A stretch of DNA of 64,000 nt from Candidatus Zhuqueibacterota bacterium (GCA_016926625.1 JAFGOE010000083.1:24569-88568); one strand, 5' to 3'; positions 20,474 to 30,624 are shown, counted from the stretch's first letter. Notes: generated by a model not told the origin, from the letters alone. A program made the numbers and translations.

Positions 20474-21487
20474 ATGAGAAATATTGTATTGGTGGCTGCC
20501 TGCCTTAGCTTGTTGCTGATGTGTAATAAAAGTGATATCTCCTTGGATAGCGATTCATCGGGTCACTACGAGACCGGGGTCGTCTTATACGAAAAAAAAG
20601 ACTATATTCACGCGACACAGGAGCTGAAGCGTGCGATTGCCGCGAACGATCATGTTCTGGATTCCAGAATTTTATTGGGGAATATTTACCTCGAATGGGG
20701 AAGGTTGAAGGAAGCGGCTGATAATTATGAGCATGCCCTGCGAGTGGATCGATATTCGATCGACGCGTTGATCGGTGTGGCGAGATTATATATCAAGCAA
20801 AACAGGATCCCGGAGGCGTTGAAGGCACTGCATGACGTTGTTAAACTGGATGATTATGCAGTAACAGCCCATTATTTATTGGGCGAAATATATCTTGATC
20901 GAAATGAACTTGCTCGAGCCGAAGTTCATTTCCGAAAAGTCCTAGAAATAGAACCGCAACATCCCGGGGCGCAGTTAAAATTGCGGGGTATCATGCATGA
21001 GGATAATGATGATGCAGTACCCGATAGATTAATCCATAAAGACACGATCACAAGGGCGGAACTCGCCCAATATATCGTCGCTTATTTTAACATTGAGCGA
21101 GATCGTTCGACCACCGTTGAGGACATGATCGATATCAAAGGGCATAAAGCCAGAGAGGCGATTCTTACCGTGGTAGACAGGGGTGTTATGCGACCAATGA
21201 ATTCCAGATTTTCTCCGAATGATTGGGTTAAGCGAGGTGAGTTAGCACAAGTCGGATTAAATTTATTAATCACTCAAACTGCGGATTCTTCATGGGATTC
21301 AGGATTTTCCGGAGTATCATCTCCTTATCTCGATGTGCATAACGATCATGACTATTTCAACGCGGTGATTATGCTGACGACCTATGGTGTTTTCGATCCG
21401 TCCGTATCCGGATTATTCGAACCGTCCCGCTATGTTTCCGGGGAAGAAGTTATCGATTTTATTACAAGATTACAATCGTTGTTCTGA
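20474..21487 (+). CDS. TPR-repeat lipoprotein-like protein with C-terminal SLH-like domain
   Basis: Signal/lipobox-like LLLMC; tandem TPRs (GVVLYEKKDYIHATQELKRA...); SLH-like region with ITRAELAQYIVAYF. Confidence 0.75.
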   Translation: MRNIVLVAACLSLLLMCNKSDISLDSDSSGHYETGVVLYEKKDYIHATQELKRAIAANDHVLDSRILLGNIYLEWGRLKEAADNYEHALRVDRYSIDALIGVARLYIKQNRIPEALKALHDVVKLDDYAVTAHYLLGEIYLDRNELARAEVHFRKVLEIEPQHPGAQLKLRGIMHEDNDDAVPDRLIHKDTITRAELAQYIVAYFNIERDRSTTVEDMIDIKGHKAREAILTVVDRGVMRPMNSRFSPNDWVKRGELAQVGLNLLITQTADSSWDSGFSGVSSPYLDVHNDHDYFNAVIMLTTYGVFDPSVSGLFEPSRYVSGEEVIDFITRLQSLF

Positions 21488-21571
21488 ACCACCTGCACTG
21501 CAACTCCATCGAAATCAAGAAACATCTAATACCAACGAATCGGAATGATTAAAAATAGATAGGAAAATATC

Positions 21572-24421
21572 ATGTCCCGCAAGCGAAAAATCGGAATCGC
21601 TATCATTTTGGTGATCATCGTACTGGTGGCCCTATATTTGGTATGTCGTTTAATGGATAGAAAGACAATTTACGACTGTATACCGGATGATAGCATGCTG
21701 ACGCTCACTGTGCACAATCCGGTGAAGGTTTGGCAGGAATTTGAATCATCGCAGGTATGGAACCGATTTAAGACGATGCAGCTGGCGAGAGATATCAGGC
21801 TGTCGTTGGACGCTATCAACAAGCGAGTTGGAAACGAGCGTAATAAGAAACTATTGGAGTTGATATTTCATGAACAGATCACTATTGCATCGAATGATTT
21901 TGAAACATTTGTACTCTATGCCGACATCGGTTTTAAGAGCGAGCTGGTGCGTATGCTTGATCTGGGTAAGGAATTGCTGGTCACGCGATCGAACGACGTT
22001 CGATTGAGCGAGGAAACTGTCAATGGCAGAACCGTCAATCGGATCGAGTTACTGAAGGACCGGAAGAGTTATGCGTACGCGGTCGTCGGTAACATCTTGA
22101 TCGCAGGTGATGATGAGAATCTGGTGCGCAAAAGCGTGATGGCGGCGGACCAATTGGTACGACGTTACAGTGATAACAAGGCAATTCATCGCTTAGAGGA
22201 TAGAATCGATCGTGAGCATAAGCTTCGATTGTACCTGAATATGAGGGAATTGAACGTAGACGAGCTCATGGTCGAATCGGTACATCCTCTCTTCAACGAG
22301 ATCACGGATGCAGTTGAATATATGGGATTAGGGCTGATGTGGGATGATCATGGGGTCACGTTGAACATGGTCAGTCCGTTTCAGCATGATCAACCACATC
22401 GGTTGTTGGAGAAGATGAGTGTAAGCGTATCCGATAACATTCCCCCGATTTCTGTGATCCCCCAGGATGCCGAGAATGTGATCTCGATCCGTTTGGGTAA
22501 ATTTGAAACGATCAGAAGTTTCACCGAAGAGCAGATGCGAAAAGATCCTGACACATGGAGAGAGTACGAGCAGAGCAGAAAAATGGTAGAGCAAGATTTC
22601 GGTATATCGCTCGATAGAGACATATTCTCCTGGATCGGCGATCATGTGGGTACCTTTGGCTTTCCGCTGGAGAATAAGGAGAAGCTGTCCCAGGTTCTAT
22701 GGATCAGAGCATCGGATGCTTCAAAGGCGGAACAATCGCTTAAACGTATTAAAAAAGCTCTGGAGAAGAAACTTCCGATCGTCTTCAAGGACAGGGTGCA
22801 CAAGGATGTGGCGATCAGTTACATCGACCTTCCGTTGTATTTGAAAATAATTTTCAATCCGATTTTCCAGAAGATTTCAAAGCCTTATTGGATGGTAGTC
22901 AAGGATATGGTTTTCTTCAGCGACGATATCGAGTCGTTGACCGCTGTGGTAGATACGTATAGAGGAGATCAGACAATTGAGGATGATGTCAATTTCGAAT
23001 TAATGGAGAAGAGCTTGTCCTTCGATAGCAATTTATTTCTATTTGCGCAGATGAAGCCTTCGCTGCAGTATATTAAGGGATTTCTCAATCGCTCTGCTGC
23101 AGCAGCGATAAATAAATGGCAGCCTTATCTGTTGAAATTTAGGCTGGTGGGTCTGAATTCAAATGTGAAAGACGACGAGGTGGCGGCGAAGCTTTATTTA
23201 AAATTAGCAGATGCGGATGAAGCACCGATCCATTTGCGATGGAAAATAGGGACGCAGGCGAAGATAAGTTGTCCGATCGCATCGGGGCAGTTCGATGCAT
23301 TAGTCGGAGACGAGCTCGTTATCGCGGATGAATCGGGTAAGTTGCAGGTGGTAAGTTCAGAAGCGACAGCGATGAAGGGTTGGCCCCGATATTTCGAAGA
23401 TGCTATCACCATTCCGTTGGCAATAGGGGATCTGAATGATGATTCCCGAGATGATCTGGTCGTCATCACGAATAAAAATATCTATACTCTGGACCGAAGC
23501 GGGAATTTACTGAACTCCGCGTGGCCACTGAAACTGAACAATCCCGTCATAACGTATCCTGTGTTAAGTGATATCGATGATGACGGAGGGGACGATCTGA
23601 TCTATATCTCAGACCATCGATATATTAATATCGTAAATGATCGGGCGATTCCGCTTGCGGGGTGGCCGCAGATGACCGCAGGCCCCATACGTTCTGCTCC
23701 TGCGGTCGGTGACATGGATGGGGACGACTCATACGAAGTCGTCGTGGCTACGGCCAATGGACTGGTGTATGTATATGACAGCAAGGGTAGAGTCCTGGCG
23801 CCCTGGCCGCGTTCCACGAACAGCGCCATCAGCGTTCCGCCCACGGTTGCGGATATCGATGGTGATAAGACATTGGATATCATCATTGTGACCATTGATG
23901 GGCATATATTTGTCTGGTCTTTTGGGGGATACAGTGTTTCAGGATGGCCGCAGAGTTTAGGTACGATGACCAATGGATATCCTGCGGTGGGAGATATAAA
24001 TGGTGATGGTAAGCCGGAGATCGTCATCGGTGCTGAGGATCATAAGGTCTATCTGTTCGATTCCGGTGGCGAAAGGGTGGTAAACTGGCCGCAAAGGACC
24101 CTGGGCAAGATTCGTTCGGAACCGGTCTTAGGTGATGTGAATGGGGATGGCCAGGCCGATGTGGTCGTCGCTTCCGATGATGGAAAGCTTTATGCGTGGA
24201 ATTTATCGGGAGAATTGATCCCCGGCTGGCCTTTGCAGGGATCCGAATCACCGGTGCTGGGCGATTTCGATGGTGACGGCTTGATCGATATCGTCGTCGG
24301 ATCATGGGATCAACACTGTTATTATTGGGGATTGAATGGTGAACATCGGCGCCATTCGATCGTCTGGGGCCAGTTCAGATACGATAAAGCGAATACAGGG
24401 CTGAAACCTGTCACAAGATGA
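21572..24421 (+). CDS. DUF3352-like exported protein with C-terminal FG-GAP/VCBS repeats
   Basis: N-terminal TM, CIPDDSMLTLTVHNP; about seven repeats of GDxxGDGxxDxVV type (VGDINGDGKPEIVIGAEDHKVYLF etc.). Confidence 0.7.
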   Translation: MSRKRKIGIAIILVIIVLVALYLVCRLMDRKTIYDCIPDDSMLTLTVHNPVKVWQEFESSQVWNRFKTMQLARDIRLSLDAINKRVGNERNKKLLELIFHEQITIASNDFETFVLYADIGFKSELVRMLDLGKELLVTRSNDVRLSEETVNGRTVNRIELLKDRKSYAYAVVGNILIAGDDENLVRKSVMAADQLVRRYSDNKAIHRLEDRIDREHKLRLYLNMRELNVDELMVESVHPLFNEITDAVEYMGLGLMWDDHGVTLNMVSPFQHDQPHRLLEKMSVSVSDNIPPISVIPQDAENVISIRLGKFETIRSFTEEQMRKDPDTWREYEQSRKMVEQDFGISLDRDIFSWIGDHVGTFGFPLENKEKLSQVLWIRASDASKAEQSLKRIKKALEKKLPIVFKDRVHKDVAISYIDLPLYLKIIFNPIFQKISKPYWMVVKDMVFFSDDIESLTAVVDTYRGDQTIEDDVNFELMEKSLSFDSNLFLFAQMKPSLQYIKGFLNRSAAAAINKWQPYLLKFRLVGLNSNVKDDEVAAKLYLKLADADEAPIHLRWKIGTQAKISCPIASGQFDALVGDELVIADESGKLQVVSSEATAMKGWPRYFEDAITIPLAIGDLNDDSRDDLVVITNKNIYTLDRSGNLLNSAWPLKLNNPVITYPVLSDIDDDGGDDLIYISDHRYINIVNDRAIPLAGWPQMTAGPIRSAPAVGDMDGDDSYEVVVATANGLVYVYDSKGRVLAPWPRSTNSAISVPPTVADIDGDKTLDIIIVTIDGHIFVWSFGGYSVSGWPQSLGTMTNGYPAVGDINGDGKPEIVIGAEDHKVYLFDSGGERVVNWPQRTLGKIRSEPVLGDVNGDGQADVVVASDDGKLYAWNLSGELIPGWPLQGSESPVLGDFDGDGLIDIVVGSWDQHCYYWGLNGEHRRHSIVWGQFRYDKANTGLKPVTR

Positions 24422-24611
24422 CCCCACGAACGCCGCCCGCGTATTATTGGGTCAAATTCCGCCCGTTGACTCTATCAACGATGTTCTTTCCTTTCTCGAG
24501 GATGGCAATCGAAGCCGAAGAACCATCGCGTAACCGGTTGTCATTCATCCGTAATAGTCCATGTTGCTCTCATCAGGGGCAAAAAAAAATAATCAACACA
24601 TAAAATTTTAC

Positions 24612-24639
24612 TTGACTTTAGAAAATAAATGTGTATATT
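24612..24639 (+). promoter_or_regulatory. Sigma70-type promoter of lexA, TTGACT-N16-TATATT
   Basis: -35 24612-24617, -10 24634-24639; about 70 bp upstream of the lexA ATG. Confidence 0.7.
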
Positions 24640-24659
24640 AATAGTAAACAAATATACAC
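24631..24659. promoter_or_regulatory. Candidate LexA operator region: GTGTATATT-N11-AATATACAC overlapping the -10
   Basis: Perfect 9-bp inverted repeat; a second imperfect repeat CACTGTAC-N10-GTATAGTG follows directly. Confidence 0.55.
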
Positions 24660-24710
24660 TGTACAAGAATACACGTATAGTGTTGTCCGGAAAAACAGGA
24701 GGTATACAGG

Positions 24711-25352
24711 ATGCAAGAGTTAACAGACCGGCAGCAGCATGTACTCAGGATCATCATCGATCAAATCAGGCGTATGGGTGTACCGCCGACGTTGGACGAA
24801 TTGAAGGAAAAGTTGGGGGTTTCTTCGAAGTATGGGGTGGTACGTCATTTAGGGGCATTAGTGAAGAAGGGATACATCGTACGCAGCAACAAGGCGCGGG
24901 ACATACGTGTACTTCGGGGACCGGATGAAGAGCCGTATTCATTGGGACAGTTATTACCGAAGGATGATGAGTATCAGTTACCGTTAATTGGTACGGTAAC
25001 GGCGGGAGCGCCGATCATGGCGGAGGAGAACATCGACCGTTATATCGCTGTACCGCAATATTTGATAGCGGACAGTCGGTCGTGTTTTGTTTTGCGGGTT
25101 CAGGGGTACAGTATGATCAAGGCCGGGATTCTGGACGGTGATCTTCTCATCGTTCGTTCGACGAATCAAGCGCTCAATGGTGATGTTGTGGTCGCATTGG
25201 TCGGCAATGAGGTGACGGTGAAGCGTTTGGTAACGACGGGTAACCAGAGTTATTTGAAGGCGGAGAATCCGCAGTACGATGATATTTATCCGCAAGAGGA
25301 CTGGTCGATTCAGGGTAAGGTATTGGCCCTGATACGTGAGAGCGTAAAATGA
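24711..25352 (+). CDS. lexA: LexA SOS repressor
   Basis: N-terminal wHTH LTDRQQHVLRIIIDQIRRMGVPPTLDEL; cleavage site TAGAP; catalytic Ser in QGYSM and Lys in NEVTVKRL. Confidence 0.95.
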   Translation: MQELTDRQQHVLRIIIDQIRRMGVPPTLDELKEKLGVSSKYGVVRHLGALVKKGYIVRSNKARDIRVLRGPDEEPYSLGQLLPKDDEYQLPLIGTVTAGAPIMAEENIDRYIAVPQYLIADSRSCFVLRVQGYSMIKAGILDGDLLIVRSTNQALNGDVVVALVGNEVTVKRLVTTGNQSYLKAENPQYDDIYPQEDWSIQGKVLALIRESVK

Positions 25353-25596
25353 TGGAACGGGCGGAGGTATTGGTGGCATATCGGTTTGAATCGTAAGGCA
25401 GCACAGAGAATAAGCAGCGGATGGAGAGTTTTTCAACGTGAGTGGACTTATACTGGCGGGGCATTCACGGCGAAGCGCAGTGGAGTGATGTTAAGATGAA
25501 CTGGCCTCGGGATTTTCCCGGGCGGCCATGAATTGATTACAGAGCGTATTCCAGCGCAGCAAGTCGGGGGAACATCAAACATAAAAGGAGTATACG

Positions 25597-25989
25597 ATGG
25601 ACGAATCGATTAAACAACAGATGGGCAAGATCGAATGGGTCGATCTGACTGTCGAAAATGCCGATGAGATCAAGGATTTTTATAAGTCGGTTATCGGATG
25701 GCGGGAGACGTCGGTGCGTATGGATGGATATAAGGATTACAACATGGTCGGCAAGGAGGTCAACGAGGGCGTAGCCGGTATTTGTCACGCACGAGGCTTG
25801 AACGCCGGCTTACCCGCGGCCTGGTTGATTTACATCGTGGTCGAAAATCTTAATGAAAGCATGACTCGTTGTCGTCAGTTAGGGGGTGAGGTCATATCGG
25901 GTCCGAGGTACATGGGGTATTATGGCCGTTACTGTGTGATCAAGGATCCGGCGGGCGCTGTAGCGGCCTTGTTCGAGAAGGCCTTGTAA
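25597..25989 (+). CDS. VOC (glyoxalase/bleomycin-resistance) superfamily protein
   Basis: GKIEWVDLTVENADEIKDFYKSVIGW and CVIKDPAGAVAALFE; AAGGAG SD. Confidence 0.88.
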   Translation: MDESIKQQMGKIEWVDLTVENADEIKDFYKSVIGWRETSVRMDGYKDYNMVGKEVNEGVAGICHARGLNAGLPAAWLIYIVVENLNESMTRCRQLGGEVISGPRYMGYYGRYCVIKDPAGAVAALFEKAL

Positions 25990-26086
25990 TCCGGCATGGT
26001 ACCGTGTTGATCTGCTGTGTTAATGGCGTCGATGGGCGGTGAATGTGATACTATTGTCCGGGTCGGCGCTGCTATCGTGAGGAGTT

Positions 26087-27274
26087 GTGGTCATGGAGCG
26101 ACAGGTTATTCATATCGACGTAAATTCGTTTGCCGTGTCGGTGGCGCGTATCAAGGACGCTTCGTTAAGGGGTCGACCCCTGGTCGTGGCCTACCCGAGG
26201 ATGGAGCGATCGTTGGTCCACACGGCATCGCAGGAGGCTCGTGCCTGTGGCATCAGGCCGGGAATCCCGTTGAATGTGGCACGGAAACTATGTCGTGAGC
26301 TGATGGTCATTTCGCCGGATCCGATCTTATACGCAAGGGCTTCGCAAGCGATCTATACGATTTTGACCGAATTCTCTCCGATCGTCGAACCCGTCGGATA
26401 TGGGAGCGCCTATTTGGATATGACGGGCACGACGCGTCTGTTCGGGATAACCCGGGACGCTGCGTACAAATTGCAACAGGAGATTGTATCGCGATTGCGT
26501 CTGGAATCGACGGCCGGTGTGGCCAGCAACAAGCTGGTGAGTAAGATTGCGTCAGCCGTAATTCAGCCGGTGAGCCTTCAGAACGTGATATCCGGGGCGG
26601 AGGAAAAATTTATCGCTCCGTTTCGAGTCGGTTATCTGCCAGGTATCGACCAGCAGATCAAGCAACAGTTAGTGGAGTTGAATATTCAGCGTATTCGGGA
26701 TATTGCCTCCCTGTCGCTGTCGCATCTGACGACCATATTCGGTCGCATCGGGATTCGATTGTACCAGGTGTCTCATGGGATCGATAAGACACCCGTGAAC
26801 CCTCCGCGACAGATCCCGATGCTTCTCGAGGAGTGCACGCTGGCGGATGACAGCAATGATCTGGATCGTTTACGGGCTGAATTATATGGGCTCATCGAGC
26901 GAGGAGCGTTGCGGTTGCGGCTGAGTCAGCGGACGACGCAGAAGATCGTGCTGGACATCGAGTATTCCGATCATAAGAAGGCCTATGGTCAGAAGAAACT
27001 GCCACGAGGCACGTATTTAGATCGGGAGCTGTTTTACTACGCGGAATCGTTGATGGAAAGGGTCCTGCAGCGTCGAACAAGGGTTCGGAGGTTAGCTGTC
27101 CGCTATGCGGTACTGGCGCCGGCAGTACCGCAGGGCTCCCTGTTTACGTCGAAGCAGGAGCAACAGAACATTCGACTCACCGATGCGGTTGATCGCATTC
27201 GGTTAAAATACGGTGCGAATGCCATCCGATCCGCTATGGGAATGGCCGCGTCATGTGGAATCGTAATTCAATAG
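26087..27274 (+). CDS. Y-family polymerase homologue lacking catalytic carboxylates (ImuB-like)
   Basis: VIHIDVNSF, GVASNKLVSKIAS and a little-finger-like domain, but SxDEAYLD is replaced by GYGSAYLD; QGSLF clamp-binding-like motif. Confidence 0.85.
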   Translation: MVMERQVIHIDVNSFAVSVARIKDASLRGRPLVVAYPRMERSLVHTASQEARACGIRPGIPLNVARKLCRELMVISPDPILYARASQAIYTILTEFSPIVEPVGYGSAYLDMTGTTRLFGITRDAAYKLQQEIVSRLRLESTAGVASNKLVSKIASAVIQPVSLQNVISGAEEKFIAPFRVGYLPGIDQQIKQQLVELNIQRIRDIASLSLSHLTTIFGRIGIRLYQVSHGIDKTPVNPPRQIPMLLEECTLADDSNDLDRLRAELYGLIERGALRLRLSQRTTQKIVLDIEYSDHKKAYGQKKLPRGTYLDRELFYYAESLMERVLQRRTRVRRLAVRYAVLAPAVPQGSLFTSKQEQQNIRLTDAVDRIRLKYGANAIRSAMGMAASCGIVIQ

Positions 27275-27287
27275 ATGAGAGGGATGG

Positions 27288-30266
27288 ATGTTTGTCCATT
27301 TGAACGTGCATAGTTATTATTCCTTTTGCCGCGGCGTCAATTCGATCGAGGAGCTCTGTCGCGCGGCCAGGGATCGCGGTATGGATCGTCTGGCGTTGAC
27401 GGATACGAATGGACTATACGGTCTTATCTGGTTTTTACAGATCGCCCGGGAGACCGGAATCGTTCCGATCATCGGAGCGGAAATTACGGTGGAAAATTTA
27501 CGAGCTACCCTGCTCGTGCGGACCATGGAAGGGTACAGAAATCTGTGCCGCATCATTTCATTGCGCCATCTGGAGAAGCCGTTCTCATTTTTAAATACGA
27601 TCGTCCGCTATTCGGCCGGACTGATCATTCTATCGGATTCGGTGCCGTTGTTGAATTTAATGAGAAACGACATCATCCCGGGCGATCTGTATGTCGAACT
27701 CAGGCCGGGTGCCCGTCGTCTGCAACTGTTAACCTACGCGAAATCGGTTAAGTTGCCGGCCGTAGCGACCAATGGGGTCTATTTCGTAGATCAGAATGAT
27801 CATGCGTTGCATCGTGTGCTCCGAGCCATCGATTGCAACACATCGCTCTCCCGCCTGCCGTCTGATGAAATTCAACCTCCGAGTTCATGGTTGAAATCAG
27901 CTGACGAGATGGCGGTCGATTTCCCTGACTATCCCGAGGCGCTCGCCAACAGCGTACGAATCGCGGACCGCTGTACGTGTGATCTGAATTTTGGTGGCAC
28001 TATTTTCCCGTCCCTCAAAGTGACGACGGGTGAATCGACGTTCGATTATCTTAAACGCGAGAGCTATGAAGGCGCGATACGACGATATGGCGCGGTCACT
28101 AAGCAGATCCAGAAACGAATGGATTACGAATTAAAGATCATCAAGCAGAAAGGATTTGCCCCCTATTTCCTGGTGGTTCAGGATATCGTCAGGCAGTCGA
28201 AACGCACCTGTGGTCGGGGATCGGCTGCTGCAAGTCTTGTGTCCTATTGCCTCGGAATAACGCATGTCGATCCGATCGAGCACGATCTCTTCTTTGAGCG
28301 ATTCTTGAATCAGGGTCGTGAAGATCCTCCCGATATCGATGTCGATTTTCCATGGGACGAACGGGATGAGATTTTGGATTACGTATTTCAGAAATATGGC
28401 GCCGAAAGAACCGCCATGATCGCGAACCACGTCACGTTCAAGTCGCGCGCCGCGGTTCGCGAGATCGCTAAGGTGTATGGATTGCCGAATACGGAGATCA
28501 AGACGGTGACGGACAAGCTATCGAGCTTTTACCGGGCGAATCGGATCTCCGATATCGTCCACTCTCATCCGGTGTATAAGCATCAGCAATTCCCTGAGCC
28601 ATGGCCCGAAATTTTTGAACTGGCCGAAAAATTGGACGGACATCCGCGCAATCTGTCGATTCATTGCGGCGGTGTCGTTATTACACCGGATCCCATCGAT
28701 CATTATGTGCCCATGGAACCGATGCCCAAGGGCGTCAATATCATCCAGTGGGAAAAGGATCAGACAGAAGAAGCCGGTTTGGTGAAGATCGACCTGCTCG
28801 GTAATCGCTCGCTGGCAGTGATTCGTGATGCGCTTGCAAACATTGCTGCGAACTATAACGTCGAGATCGATTATGCGACATGGAATCCTCTGTATGACCG
28901 GGAGACTCGGCGACTCATTCAAACGGGCGACACCATCGGTGTATTCTATGTCGAGTCGCCCGCGATGAGATTACTTCAAAAAAAGAGTGGAACAAGCGAT
29001 TTTGAACATCTGGTTATTCATAGCTCGATCATTCGGCCGGCTGCAAATCACTATATCAATGAATATTTGCGTCGCTTGCATGGTGAGCCATACGATCCAT
29101 TGCATCCGTTATTAGAGGAACTGTTGAAGGAGACGTATGGTATCATGTGCTATCAGGAAGATGTGTCCAAGGTCGCCATCGCGCTTGCCGATTTCGATCC
29201 GGCCGAAGCCGATCAACTCAGGAAGATACTATCTAAGAAACGCGCCAGCACGAAGATAGAGGATTTCAAGGGTAAATTTTACGAACGGGCCCTGAAGAAA
29301 AATATACCCCGATCGAGCATCGACAAAATCTGGAATATGATATTGAGTTTCACGGGTTATAGCTTTTGCAAAGCCCACTCTGCATCGTTCGCCCTGGTAT
29401 CCTACAAATCGTGTTATCTGCGGGCACATTATCCGGCTGAGTTCATGGCGGCGGTTATCAATAATCAGGGCGGCTACTATTCGACGTTCGCCTATATTTC
29501 CGAAGCCAGGCGTATGGGACTTATCGTCGAGTTGCCCGACATTAATGAGAGCCGTTGGGAATATACGGCCAGCGATCGACGAATTCGCGTGGGTTTTATG
29601 CAACTGAAAAATATTAAAGCCGATACAATCGATCATCTTATCAGCGAACGAGACCGCAATGGTCCTTATCAGCATTTTCATGATTTCCTGAAACGAGTCG
29701 ATCCGGACCCAGCCGACGCCCGGATATTGATAAAAGCCGGAGCCTTCGACTGGTTAGAGCACGATACGAGTCGCCCCGAACTGATGTGGCGACTCCTTTT
29801 ATGGCATAATCAAAGTACCCATACTAAAAATACGACGCTCGCGTTGTTCGATGAACCGCCTCCACCCATACCCAGGATGCAAAATTACGATTCAGCTACG
29901 ATGCTGGAGCATGAATGCGAAACGCTCGGATTTCTTATCAGTCGCCATCCGCTCACGTTGTACCATGAACGTATAATAAAAATGAAGTATATCCGCGCAC
30001 ATGATCTGTGTCGTCACAGCGGTGAGTTTGTGATTCTAATCGGCTGGCTGGTGACTCGCAAAATGACGCGAACGAAAGACGACGAAATGATGGAGTTTGT
30101 CTCCTTCGAGGATACCACCGCTATTTATGAAACAGTCTTCTTCCCGGAAGTCTACAATAAATTTTGTTATATGCTCACCTACTCTAAGCCCTACCTGATC
30201 CGTGGACGAGTCCTGCAGGAGTTCGGAGCCGTGACGGTTCAGGTGGAAGGCATCGAGTTCCTGTGA
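27288..30266 (+). CDS. DNA polymerase III alpha subunit, DnaE2/ImuC-like error-prone type
   Basis: Degenerate PHP (HLNVHSYYSFCRG, LTDTNGLYG), catalytic PDIDVDFPWDERDE, FTGYSFCKAHSASFALVSYKSCYLRAHYPAEF, C-terminal OB fold; 992 aa. Confidence 0.9.
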   Translation: MFVHLNVHSYYSFCRGVNSIEELCRAARDRGMDRLALTDTNGLYGLIWFLQIARETGIVPIIGAEITVENLRATLLVRTMEGYRNLCRIISLRHLEKPFSFLNTIVRYSAGLIILSDSVPLLNLMRNDIIPGDLYVELRPGARRLQLLTYAKSVKLPAVATNGVYFVDQNDHALHRVLRAIDCNTSLSRLPSDEIQPPSSWLKSADEMAVDFPDYPEALANSVRIADRCTCDLNFGGTIFPSLKVTTGESTFDYLKRESYEGAIRRYGAVTKQIQKRMDYELKIIKQKGFAPYFLVVQDIVRQSKRTCGRGSAAASLVSYCLGITHVDPIEHDLFFERFLNQGREDPPDIDVDFPWDERDEILDYVFQKYGAERTAMIANHVTFKSRAAVREIAKVYGLPNTEIKTVTDKLSSFYRANRISDIVHSHPVYKHQQFPEPWPEIFELAEKLDGHPRNLSIHCGGVVITPDPIDHYVPMEPMPKGVNIIQWEKDQTEEAGLVKIDLLGNRSLAVIRDALANIAANYNVEIDYATWNPLYDRETRRLIQTGDTIGVFYVESPAMRLLQKKSGTSDFEHLVIHSSIIRPAANHYINEYLRRLHGEPYDPLHPLLEELLKETYGIMCYQEDVSKVAIALADFDPAEADQLRKILSKKRASTKIEDFKGKFYERALKKNIPRSSIDKIWNMILSFTGYSFCKAHSASFALVSYKSCYLRAHYPAEFMAAVINNQGGYYSTFAYISEARRMGLIVELPDINESRWEYTASDRRIRVGFMQLKNIKADTIDHLISERDRNGPYQHFHDFLKRVDPDPADARILIKAGAFDWLEHDTSRPELMWRLLLWHNQSTHTKNTTLALFDEPPPPIPRMQNYDSATMLEHECETLGFLISRHPLTLYHERIIKMKYIRAHDLCRHSGEFVILIGWLVTRKMTRTKDDEMMEFVSFEDTTAIYETVFFPEVYNKFCYMLTYSKPYLIRGRVLQEFGAVTVQVEGIEFL

Positions 30267-30624
30267 TCGGATCACTATCGTCTCAATCCATTATCTGTTA
30301 GCGGAATGGATTATATGCCGATCGCGTCTCACCTAACAAACATCATCAGGCGGATGAGGTATTCGTCCGAACGCCTTCGATCACGAAGAACACATCAGGG
30401 ACACTGTTCCGTTCGGGTTAAGAAACGTAAGGACTGCATCGGCTTGAAATAGTTTGTACAGATACGCGCACCGTACGGACCGATTCCTGAAGAAATATCT
30501 TGCAATTTTTGGGAAAAGTTATTAATTTATAAATCTTTGTTTAGAAATTAGTCGTTCAAACTTTAACCCGCGTTGCATGTCGCTGTGCGGGACGAGAGAA
30601 TGTTTACATAGTCAAAGGATGTTT

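Noticed and set aside
23602-24027. Long antisense ORFs inside the FG-GAP protein gene
   Set aside because: Mirror frames of a repetitive coding sequence; low-complexity translations, no SD
26087-27274. Active DNA polymerase IV (DinB)
   Set aside because: SxDE catalytic motif replaced by GYGS; better explained as ImuB-like
27326-27751. Overlapping ORFs in alternative frames of the dnaE2-like gene
   Set aside because: Fully inside a strongly supported CDS with catalytic motifs in the main frame
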